A DNA stretch of 64,000 nucleotides from Paroedura picta. Lineage: Eukaryota > Chordata > Lepidosauria > Squamata > Gekkonidae. The stretch's first letter is position 1; every line of letters begins with the position of its first letter. This document shows, in pieces, positions 32,189 to 43,400 of the stretch. Location of the stretch: contig NC_135369.1 of the NCBI RefSeq assembly GCF_049243985.1, forward strand, positions 26,644,765-26,708,764. Reading direction: 5' to 3'. The notes under the pieces were generated by a model that ran no database searches, was not told the origin of the DNA, and saw only the letters and a list, made by a program, of their open reading frames with translations. The position numbers and the translations under genes are program-made.

Positions 32189-32465
32189 GGAGCCAGCTTG
32201 ATGTAGTGGTTAAGAGCGGCAGCCTTTAATCTGTAGAGCTGGGTTTGATTCCCCACTCTTCCACATGTAGCCAGCTGGATGACCTTGGGCTAGTTGCAGT
32301 CTTGTTAAATCTGTTCCCGTACAACAGTTCTTCCAGAGCTCTCTCCGTCCCATCTACCTCAGAGTGTCTGCTGTAAGAAAAGGAAGGGAAGGCGATTGTA
32401 AGTTGCTCTGAGACTCCTTCAGGTCGTGAGAAGACTGGTATAAAAAACCCAGTTCTCTCTTTTTC
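32189..32465 (+). mobile_element. Sauria-type tRNA SINE, full length
   Basis: GGAGCCAGCTTGATGTAGTG head, GGGTTTGATTCCCC box B, CTGGATGACCTTGGGCTAG, GACTCCTTCAGGTCGTGAG and a TTCTCTCTTTTTCT tail. Confidence 0.85.
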
Positions 32466-32805
32466 TGTCTCTATTACATAAAACTACACAGATTATGATA
32501 AACAGTTAATGAGTGCTTCCCTTATATTGAATGTATATGGCTATGTGTTTTGTTAATTCTTGTTCATTAGGGTTTTTTTTTTAATACGGTGGTTCCTTTG
32601 CACATGGTGCTTGATAAAGTGCTAGAAGACAGGACACTGCCCCAACAAACTTACAATCTAAAATTTGCTGTGAAGAGACCACAGAGGAAGGGAAGGAGGA
32701 GAAAAACAGGCGGAAATGTGTTCATTCAATTTACATGGACTTAGGGACACAGTTGATATGTTTAATTCTCTCTCATATACACACAATGTGAAGGAGAGAG
32801 GAATG

Positions 32806-33010
32806 GCAGACTCCAGGCGGAATTCTAGTTCATCTCCTGCATCCCCTGGAATTACAGCTCATCTAGAGACTAGAGGGAGCGTTTCCCCTGGGGAAAATGT
32901 ATGCCTTGGAGGGTGGGTTCTGTGACATTCTACCCCACTGAGGTCTCTGTCCTCCCCAGGCTCCATCTCCAAATCTCAGAGAGTTTCCCAGCCTGGATCT
33001 GGCAACCCTA
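32806..33010 (+). mobile_element. GGGTTGCCA-type short repeat, copy 4
   Basis: CCCCTGGAATTACAGCTCAT, TGCCTTGGAGGGTGGGTTCT and the closing CAGCCTGGATCTGGCAACCC are family blocks; the 5' end is eroded. Confidence 0.55.
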
Positions 33011-33719
33011 CTCCCTATCCCCTGCTAGCAGCCAGAAGGGACCTGTCAACCCTAGAAGCAAACTGTATATAGCTCCTTGCACTTTCCCTCATAACAACAT
33101 CTGCAGCTTGCAGACAGAAGCTCTGCCAGAGCTCTGTTGCTCCAAGATCGCCTCAGGGAAGGCTGTGGGCCTTGGAAAATCTGACTTTTTGGGCTGCCAT
33201 GTGTCATCTCCCTGTGGTGATGGCTGTCTGACAAACAGATGGGCTCCTCTTTCTCCATCCAGACTCTTCCCTGTGCAGGATTAGACTTTTCTTTTGGGTT
33301 TAGGCCCTGGCTTCAACATGTCCCATCTCCATGGCGGCTCCGTTGTGGAGGAATGGCTTACCTGAGGAGATCAGGAAGGCTCCCCCACAGGGATGACTCA
33401 TCCAGTAGGCACAGTGCCCAGGGTCATTATACTTTTAGAGCCCCCCCCAAATATTTTAATTTATTTTCAAATCAGAAGGAAAAAAATTACTTTTTAAGGT
33501 TGAATAAAATGTTTACTTTTCTCCCCTCACATTAGAAAAAAATGAAACGTTTAGGACCCATGAAAATATATTGAATTTTGCCTTAAACAGATTTTAAAAA
33601 TGTATTTATTTAAAGTTATATGAGAAATAATTTTTGATATTTTTATAGTGGGAGAGGACCACCAAAGTCTTAATGTGGCCCTGGTCCACAGTACTATAGT
33701 TCCCCAGAATGTGTAAAAT

Positions 33720-34100
33720 AAAACTGTTTCAGGAGGATGTTTTTATAAAGGCCATGGAGATGTGGTAAAACAGAATTGTGTGTAGAACAGTTTGATAAGA
33801 CTAGGAAAGCAGTTTTAATTTTCTGTCAGAAAAATCCTAGGCAATCCTCCCCTTCCTGACCTCATATTGCCTTTTTTATTGGCTGTTTTATGGCATCTTT
33901 ATTTCCTTGTCTCTATAATTGTGTGATCCAGTTTATTGGATGCTTTATACTGTTTTTATTTCTTTGTTCTCTAATTGTATAGCCCAATTTAGTCATCTTG
34001 TTGACCCCATGTATTATACTGGTCTTTATTGTACTACTCTCATATAATTTTATCATTCACCTTGAGTCTCAGTGAGGAAAGTAAATTATAAGTAAAAAGA
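33720..34100 (+). mobile_element. LINE 3' tail, probably L2 clade
   Basis: AT-rich UTR-like sequence ending CACCTTGAGTCTCAGTGAGG AAAGTAAATTATAAGT, resembling other L2-clade 3' tails. No ORF remains. Confidence 0.4.
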
Positions 34101-36749
34101 AAAAAGAAAAGAGGTACAGGTCTCATATAGTAGAAAGGCTGGATTTGTCTCAGTTGTCCTTGGGAGTTTGCAAAAGTGTCCCCCTGTAGACAGGCACATA
34201 GCACAGAGCAAGTGTTCAGGATGCTGTTGACTTCCTGTTAATAGCTGACCCAAAAATGGCAGTCTTCTCTTCTGACTCAGTCACCATTCCCCAGTGCTTC
34301 AGTTTCCACACTGGGCAATATTGTGCCTTCCAGCTTTGCACAGTGGGTGGGGATGGCTTGGGAGGCTTTGAATAAGCTTTGCTTTCTATGGGTCGTGCAT
34401 CTTCTTCCATGCTGTGCGGGGCTGGGCAGGGGTGGGGAGGCCATTCCAAGGCCTCTTACAGAGATGTATCTGCTGGAGGGGGAAGGGCAGCAAGGAGGAG
34501 GACAACACAGCACCTGGATTAATGTGTAACTGCCCAATAAGGCGTGGCAAGCAGAGCTCACAGGACTCTCCAGGCTTCCACTCTGAGCTGAAATGGAGCC
34601 CTCCAAGGGACAGGTTTGGTCATGATGGGGGGACGGGGGACAACAAGGCATGTGGGGGGTAGTGTCTAGTGAAGAATGGGATGGTCCCAGCAAGAGGGTG
34701 CATGAAATTTATCTGCCCACCCAGTGGATGCACATGTGCAGAGAAGGCGTGTTGTAACCCAGGTCTTGAATCTGGGTCGCCTGCATTCCATTTCCTAGAG
34801 GGAGCTGATGATGCAGGGAATTTTCCCATGCTGTTATCTAGGAATGTTGCTTTATGCAGACGCTGGAGTAACCCTGTGTGTCTTTGCTGCTTCTGTGTCT
34901 GCATTTAGCCAGTGCTGCTGTGTGCTTGTATTGTTACAGATGTGCACGAGAGTTCCTGCATGTCTGTGTAACTGTGAGAGAGTACAGAACTTTGTTTGAC
35001 AGAAGAGACAACCTACAAGCTCTCCAATACCGGGCCTCAGCCCTGGAATATGCAGACTAGGCAGAAGAATATCTAGAGCACATGCAGAGGGCATTTTGAC
35101 TATCTGTGAATACGTGTGACAATTACAACGATGCACTTGAGACAAGGGGGTACAAAGCTTTTCCAGCCCTGCTCTTTTGGGTGGAGGATGTCCGGCCATG
35201 CATTTTTGGAATGCAGCTTTGACATCAGATTTTTATCTCAATTTTTTCCTGAAAGTTTAGCGTTAGGCATGTTGCATTTTCAAAATGGCAGGTGTATAAA
35301 GCGTTTTTTACGTGTATGTGAAAAGTGTCAAGCCTTTTTTATTTATTTCTTAGACTTTTAGCCTGCCACTCTCCAGGAACTTGTGATGGGCAACAATATA
35401 ACCCCCCCCCATCAAACATGTTAAAAACCTCATACCATAGCAGAAACAACAGAACATAAGCTAAAAAGATACAACAAGATTGGTCGTATAGTCCTTCCCC
35501 CATCCCTGCAGCCATCCACCCCCCAGGGTGGGGTATGCTAGATGTTACCCCCCCCCTTGTTCCTTCCAATGTTGAAGTCTTAGCACAGCCAAATTGAAGC
35601 CTACCCTATCAATACCAGCAGCTCAAGCAGTAGCTTTGGGCACCCTTGAGACAGCCAGGTATGAACCGAGGGGTGCTGGCGAGGATACCTCATCCTGTTG
35701 CAGAAGATGCTGAAGTTGTATGGCAGGGCATTTGGGCCTGCAAAATATCCTGACCCGACATCATGCCGGTAAGAAGGGGTAGCAGTTTCTCCAGAAGAGT
35801 TCCTTGTGCAATGAAAAGGAGATAGGAGAGGCAGGCTCAGAAATCTGAGCTGTTTAGGCATGACCCAAGACAAACACGGACTAAATGGGTATTTGGTATG
35901 ACCCCGTGGGATTACTTTCTAATTGGAAATGCCAATGCTTAATCAAAGTTGCCTGCTCATGAGATTGGAAAACACAGTCCCCCTCACTTCTAAATCCATG
36001 GAAATCGGCTGTGATGCTTCAGTGGAGAAGTAAATATCCCTTTGCATGTGCTCAGAGGCACTCTTTAATTTTGACTGCCTCATATTTGTTATCCTTGGTC
36101 AGGCTTTTAGATCATCTTTTAGATCATCTTAACTGAGTGCAGGCCCTGAAAAGAGTGTCTGGGGTTGGAGAAGGGGGTGTTTGCCCTCACTTGGAGTCAG
36201 CCCTCCCCACTGCTGGAAGTATTGATGGCTCTCTTTGTCTGTGGACAAGAAGGGACCGCGGGGCAGAGAGGTGCATAAAGCAGCTTGCAAAATATGTAGA
36301 TATATTCAAATGCAGGTGCCGCTTTATCTCCAACAGAGCATCCCTTGGGTCCTTTTTTGCATCTTTGCGTGTGCATGCCTGGGTGTTTTTGGAGCAAGCT
36401 CGGCTAAGTGCGGAAGAAATTCAATCGCGGGGTCTTGCTCTGGCCTGTGCAATCTGCCCATCTCCCCCCTCCAACCCTGTAGCTGACTTCTTTTTTCAAG
36501 AAGATGCTTTTGAAAGGTCGATGGAGTTTGACCCACCTGCTCCCCCCCCCGGGTACCTCCACAGTTCAAGGCAATGCTCATGGATCAGGACAGATGGTCC
36601 CCCGCCAAAGGCCCCCGTCGTGGATTGTTTTTATCCCTCAGGGGATACTCCCCCCCCCCTCATGCACCGCGTTGATGCCTGGTTGTGGGAAAATCCTCGG
36701 AGTGACTGAAATGCATTGGAAGGGCTGGTTGCCTAGTAACACATTGGCA
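34101..36749. other. Intergenic upstream of the PKG-like gene
   Basis: No clear coding exon or named repeat. 35330-35700 has minus-strand L2-like features (CCTGCCACTCTCCAGGAAC near the start), at low confidence. An unseen non-coding first exon could lie here. Confidence 0.35.
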
Positions 36750-37371
36750 TCATGTTTGGCGGTGGAGCGCCAAGGGCAGGGAGCTAAACATCAGCCATGC
36801 CCAAGCCTCTTGCGAGGATGTGGACACGCCCACCAGCCCACCCTCCTGCCGCCCACAGAAGCCGGGGTGACTCACTTGCCAGCGAGCCCCTCGCTCAGGC
36901 GGCAGCAGCAGCTGGATCGGGCGCGCAGAGCCAGGAGAGGATCGGCGGGACTTTGCCGTAGTTCGGAGCCGGGCTTCAGGTGATGCCAGCAAGAGGGCTT
37001 GCCGGGGCAGAGCCGGGGAGGGTGGGCACGGGGGGTCTTCAGAGCTGCGTGGGGTGCTTGGCCGGGATGGAGAAGGCGCTTGGGGGGCCGTGCTCAGCGG
37101 CTGGCCCTGGATTCTCCTCTCTATCCGGGAAGGGGCTGATGCCATAGGCTGGCCTGCCTGTCCCTCCCTTGGAGTTGAGGCACGCCAGGACGCTGGGGGG
37201 TTGCGCCTGGCTCTGACAGCGCTCCTCGGCTTGGCTGGCTGGCTGGCTGGGATCGCGGGCTCCCTGAACTACTGAGCACTTTTCTCTCCTCCCCCCCCCC
37301 CCCCAATTTCTGCATCCTCTCAAGGAAAGCTCACGGCTGCCCGCTGAGTCCAGCGCAGAGCGGCTGCAGAC
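36750..37371 (+). promoter_or_regulatory. GC-rich promoter and 5' UTR region of the PKG-like gene
   Basis: G+C and CpG content rise from about 36750 into the first coding exon. An in-frame TGA at 37345-37347, followed by the first ATG at 37372 in a good context (G at -3, G at +4), supports the chosen start if this stretch is exonic. The transcription start and any non-coding first exon cannot be fixed from sequence. Confidence 0.55.
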
Positions 37372-37447
37372 ATGGACCTCCGACTGCGCGAGTTGCGCCT
37401 CCAGGAGGAGAGGGAGTTTCTGGAGAGCGTGGCGCTGGCAGAGCCCG
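37372..37447 (+). CDS. PKG-like exon 1
   Basis: Encodes [25 protein letters not shown] plus one base. Leu and charged residues suggest a short amphipathic helix, but it is much shorter than the leucine zipper of PKG I. The donor is G|GTAAGA, phase 1. An upstream in-frame stop and a good initiation context support this start. Confidence 0.85.
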
Positions 37448-40400
37448 GTAAGAGGACCCTGCTGCAAAAGCAGCCGGAGGCTGTGAGTGGAGGGGATCCG
37501 AGCAGAGGCTGGGATATTCGGGGCAGAGGTTTGGGCTTCCTTTGGTCCAGGAAGGGGCTTCTGCTGCCTCCGACAGAAGCTCAACAGGTTGAAACGGAAA
37601 CTCAGCCACGGTCCGTTTGCCGGCTTCAAGCCAGATTGAGGGCTAGTTCGAGTGCCTTGTGTGGAAAATCTCCCCTCCCCTCTCCTCCCCACAGCCAACC
37701 ATCAAGCCCGGGGCAGTTTTTGGGGACGTTCCTTTGTCCGAATTCCAGCGGAGTTCCTGGTGGATCGGGCCCCACCTGCTAGATCTGTCGGCCCCCCTCC
37801 TTGGCCCCCGAATCCCACCAACCTTACCTCTTGACTGCTTCTTCTGTCCTCCCGGCTTTGGGGGCTGCTCAGCTGCAGTGAGCAGGGACCCCGGCTTGCC
37901 CGATCTCCTGGCAAAGTGCCTTGCTCACTTCTCGGCTCTCCTCTCTGAGCAGCAGCAGATCCGGAGCCTTTTGCCCTGGAGCCGCTGCGCTTAGGTGACT
38001 TCAGCATCAGATCAACAGGTTTCAGCCAAAGTGCTTTTCTTATCGGAGGCTTGGAAGCCTTCTGCGGCAGCCTCAGATAACGGGTCTGCCAGGGATCAGC
38101 GGGAGGCAACAGCATCTTGTCCTATTACAAAAGCATCACTCGCAGGTCTTCTCCCGGCTGTGCGGGGTGGGATGTAGCCATCCTTTCCCCTTTCAGACAG
38201 GCATTCCTGCCCCCACACCCAGCAAGGAAACGACGGGCGCTTTATTGCTTCCCGGGGATCTCGCTGGCCTGTGTGGGAATGCTCAGACCCAGTGACGATT
38301 GGGAAAGGATGCTGGGGAGGGGAGGAAACCGAAGAGAAGGTGGACTTGCCGGGGTAAACAATGGAGGAACGGGGACCGAGGGGAGAATGCTGTGGGTGCC
38401 AGCTTGTCTCCCTTTTCTTTGCTCCAGATGGCAATCTGGAGCATGCCAGGGGGCCCATGGGCGAAAACACACTGGATCAGTCGCCTGTGGAGGAAGACAG
38501 GCGGGGCAGCAGAGAGCAGGCTATCGTCCCCGAGCCCCTTATGACCGATGGCGACTGGCAGGTGCCATGCATCCCCAAATCCCCCAGGTAACCAGGCAGA
38601 ATGTGTACACAAGAGGTGCCTCTCCCCAGAATTTCCAACTAAGTGATGTGCAAAGTGGGACGGCAGGGGGGGGAGTAAAAGTTGGAAATCCACTCCCTGC
38701 TTGTGAATCTGAAGAGGCAGGTGACTGGAGAGGGGAGGGGAGGGTTGCAGCCCCATCTGGCATCTCTCTGCTTCCTTCCACCAGGGATGCCAACCTAATC
38801 TTGGAAGCGGTAAAGCGCAACGAGTTCCTGAGATGCTTGGGTGATGGGCAGAGCCACCCACTGGTGGAGAGCTTCACCCTGGAGCAGCGCCAGCCTGGGG
38901 ACACGGTTGTAGCTGAGGGTGATGATGGACACACCATGTACATTGTAGCCGGTGAGGGTGCAGGGGGCTGTGATGGGGTGGTGGTGTTGGGTTACAGCCC
39001 CAGGGAGAGATGGATTGCTGCCAGGAGACCCTTCCAGACCCCTGCTCTGTCCTGATTTTAAAAAGTATCCCTGCAAATTGCTCTTGGAAGTTCCACCCCA
39101 GCCTGGATCTAGCAGCCTGGTGTTCCAGCCCTCCCTTGGAAATGTCAGTGCCTCCAGTTAGTTCCTTCTGCCCCAGGGCTGAAAGTATGTTTACCTCTCC
39201 CTGTTGGCAGACTTTTGCCTTTTTATAGGAAGGCTCTTGTCAGCAAGGATGTTTATCAAACAAGAGAGGAAGGTTTGATCCAGTTTTTCTAGAAGCTAAT
39301 AGTGCTGGGATTTTGTGGACATGGCTGGCAAGGGAGTTCTGCAGAAGTGGAGCCAGGATGGAGAGAGCTCAGGTCTGCTGTCCCTGTGCTGGAGGGGTGT
39401 GTGTGTGATTTTAACAAGATCCAGAACACTGCATTTTGGACAGATGTCAGTGGCATGTGTGGAGAGATGATTCTCTTAGAGATGAGAGTCCCACTGAGCA
39501 TGCACAGAGTGCCTTCCGTTGCCACCCGGCCACTGTGGCATCTCCCCCTATCGCAGACTAGACGAGGCAGTATCTGCTTCTGCTGCAGGCTCAGAATGTT
39601 TCCCATGCTTGCATCGAGGGACATTCCTGCCAGAGCTTCCAGCGCTGTAATGCTTGGGAGAGCAGACGCATCTGTGGGGACCGGAGGCCACCAAAACACC
39701 TTGTCAGACGATCTCTGAGGGGCTGCAGAATCATGCATTGCTCCGAGGAGACCGGGTTGATTTGTTTCTTCACACGCTTCATTAACCTGGAGGGAGGATT
39801 CAAGATGACAGCTAGCTTTTAAGACGGCTTTAAAAGGGGGTTAGACGAACCCAGGTCTGTCACACACGGTTCCTCGGTCCCCGAAGTGTGTTTCCTTCCC
39901 CTGATGTCACACCAGAGGTTCCAGAGGATGAGTCTCGGGGCCTTCGACAATGAGGAAGGGAAGGCCACCCTAGGGGAGAGTGGGACACTCTCCAGTGCTC
40001 GGCCTCCTTCCTTTACGTCCTCCCTTTTTGCTGCTCTCATGCTACTGGAACACAACAAAAGGCGAAAGATAAGTTTGGAATCATCATCATCATCATCATG
40101 TGTTGCCAGGTTGCAAGTACTGACTCATGACAACTGCAGCACATGGGGGCTTCCAGGCAGGAGATGAATCGTAGGAGCTTCCTCTGTATAAGCCAGTGGT
40201 AGTCAACCTGTGGCCCTCCAGATGTCCATAGATGACAATTCCCATGAGCCCCTGCCAGCAAATGCTGGCAGGGGCTCATGGGAATTGTAGTCTATGGACA
40301 TCTGGAGGACCACAGGTTGACTACCCCTGGTTTAAGCAACCCCAGCCTTCCTCGGTAGTCTCCCATCCAAGTACTGACTGTGGCCGGCCCAGCTTAGCTT

Positions 40401-43400
40401 TCAAGTTCTGATGGGACTGTGTGGGGCAGGTTGGCGAGAAGAGATCGGCAAAAGATGCCCTGCAGAAGCTAAGAAAGGCTTCCAGGCAGTAGCTTGAGAT
40501 GCACAGCCATTTCCTGACCACAGGAGACTTTCTTCCTCTCCCCCCCCGCTGCATGTCCAGCCTTTGAACCTACAGACAAGCAGAGCCAGATCTGCACAAG
40601 TCACCCAGGAAGCTTCTTGGGACAGCACCACAAGGAAGGAGTTGAGGCCCCACTGGAGTTTGGCTTCCTCCCTGCCCCAGCGGCAAGCAGGGTGCACCCA
40701 TCACCTCTGGGGTTTGCACAGCGGCCAGCCAAATCCCTTCAGACCCAGCTGGCAGGTGCACAGTCTCAGGACTTCTTGGATGTGCCACAAGGGCTTAGCT
40801 TGGCGGCATTTGTCGGTGGCGCATGCTCAAGTGGTGCTGGATGCTCCTTGCTTGGGATGATGCTCTGAACCAGCCCTGCAGGCGAAAGACGACAAGAGTG
40901 CAGATTTTATCAACACCAATTTGGGATGCTTGCAGCAGGTCGTTCCAGGGGTTACATGAAGCTGCTTATACTGAATCAGACTATGGTCCATCTGGATCAG
41001 TAATCTCTGTTGAGACTGGCCATGGCTCTCCAGAGTCTCTGGCAGAGGTCTTTCACATCACCTGATCTTTTTAGCTGGAGACACCAGGGGGTTAACCTGG
41101 TATTAAACCCTCCCCTCTACTTATAGGCTAGCAGCCTCATTGTGCACAGAACCTCTCCTCCTTTTGAGGCAGATCTTTCGCCTGCCCTCTCTTCATGCAT
41201 AATTTTCCCCATCATGGCTAGACGAGGAGGGTGTGTGTCTGTGGGTAATAATTAATTGCAGGTTCCCTTCATTCATCATGGCTAATTGCTGTTGACTTGA
41301 CCTCCTCTCCTCCATGAATTTGTCTAATGCTCTTCTAAAGCCATCTACGTCAGTTTAGTTCAGTGCATCCTGCGAGGTGGTGAATTCCACCTCTCCTTTA
41401 ATTCCATAAGTGGTGAGACTTTGAACAGGGACCACAGGTATTCGTGGGTATGTGTGTGTGAATCGACCTTACTCTCCTGTTGCAGAAGGGGAGCTCAGCG
41501 TGATGCAGAAAGGGCGCCAGCTCCGCACGCTGCTTCCGGGGGATGTGTTCGGGGAGCTGGCCGTGCTGTACAACTGCCAGCGCACCGCGACTGTCGTGGG
41601 TAAGGGGGCCAAATCTGCCAAATCTGGCCTAGGAAATTACTGAAGATTTCAGGGTGGTGCCTGCAGAGAGGAGAATGTGGGGAGGGATTTCACCTAGACT
41701 CTATGGTACACCATAGCTTACCTTCTGAAGCTGCTGCTTTCTCCAGAGATACCAAAATTTAAAAATCAATTGCAATTCCCAGAGAGCCCCAAGCTCAGCC
41801 TGGAGGGTGACAACTCTGTAAGGAAGACAGACCCCCACAAACCTGATGGTGCCTTTTGCCACTGGAATTAGCTCCACCATAGCAAACAGATCTTCTGGGA
41901 GAGAGGAGGGCCTGTCCTCTGTATTCGCCCTCTTTTGCTCCAGCCCCATAACTCCGTGGACAGGGAATCCTTTCTCTCCTTTCTTCCTTCCGATTCCAAA
42001 TCTTGGCCACTTCCTCCAGACAGCATCCTAGTAGCATGGGGAGGGACAGGGGGAAGTTGTTTGCGGGGAGAGGGAGACTGGTCTCACCCTCCGAGGTTTG
42101 TGTGTTTACAATACATTTTCTTTTTCTTTACACAAATAATAATCATTTTGCGCCGAGACGAGAAGGAGTCTCACAGCAAATTAAAAACTAACAAAGCCAG
42201 GGTGCCCTAAGCCTGCATGTTTGTATTCTAATAGGTCCTTCGATACTTCATTATTTTTCCTATGAAAGACCAACATGGCTACCCCTCTGGAGTTTTATGT
42301 AATATTCATAAAATGTAATGGCTGGGAACAGTTCCACTCATGGGAGGGGGGGGGGGGATGAGGCTAACAAACTGAAGAGGAAACTCTTCATATTATGTGT
42401 TATCTTTGTGGCAAGGGGTCATTTAACGCGGTGCCCACTCTGCACCTCCTTCCTTAGTGATGTGCCCCCCCCAAATGCATATCTTTACTAAGGACATTGC
42501 CCATTATTCACAAGAGGCACTTGGCAGTGTCTATTCTGGCTTACAGGGTTGCGAAATGAAGAGATAAAGAGGTGGGAAGGGGACTTAGCATCAGTTTCCT
42601 TACCTTGCCCCGTCTTGGCGGGTCCTGCCTTCATAATCCAGGCAGGCTGTTGGGGCTGGGGCATCCCTGGTTCCGTTGCCATGGCAATGGTACAATTGCA
42701 TCCTCTCCAATTCACTGTACCTATTGAGTGGAGATGCAGAATCCACTCTCTCCCGTTTTTTCTCACAATGCATACTAGACCGTTTCCTCCTCCAGTCTTT
42801 TTGGCTTTCCTTGCTCTCGCGCCGGAGACAGGACAACTCCGATAAGCAAATTGCAGCCAGCTCCGGCACACCGAAACGCCGCAGGGTTTTGGAAGACGGC
42901 GCGCGTCAATCAAGATGCACAAAGGTGTTTTCGGAAAGTTAATGGCAAAAGAGCTGCCCACGCGGCGTGTTGAAAATTGCTGTTACTTTCTGAAACACCC
43001 TCAGACACACTGGATGACATGGAGATGTGACAGTTGTGTTGGCAGAGATGCTGGGGCAACCGAGCTCCCGGGCATTCTTTCCCAAACCCCACAACAGGGG
43101 CTAGTTTGCCAGCGTGCCTCGCTGCTCTTCAGCAGGGCCCTCGTTCAGCCGAGGAAACAAGACGAAGAGCCCCTCTGTTTTGACAGCTCTTTACTGATTT
43201 ATTAATACATTTCTGTTCCATCTTCCGGCACACGGTGGCCCCTCTGGGCAGCTTGCGGACAATGTGAAAGCCATAAATTACGATATAATGGAGGGAAATA
43301 GATGGCAGAGAACAGCTTGGCAGCTGGAGAGGCCCTGGTGCTGAAAGATGACCCTGGGCATTCTGCGGACAGATCTCAAAGATCCCCCCCCCACCCCTTT

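Noticed and set aside
38117-39055. 312-codon open frame as a single exon
   Set aside because: It overlaps exon 3 of the PKG-like gene by chance read-through; only 38785-38951 fits the family and splice sites. Exon 2 is read in a different frame.
40345-40425. 5S rRNA gene
   Set aside because: Only the internal part resembles 5S, it is diverged and joined to a SINE body and interrupted by a MITE.
42488-42961. 157-codon minus-strand frame inside PKG-like intron 4
   Set aside because: No domain, no splice support and no compositional codon signal; taken as chance.
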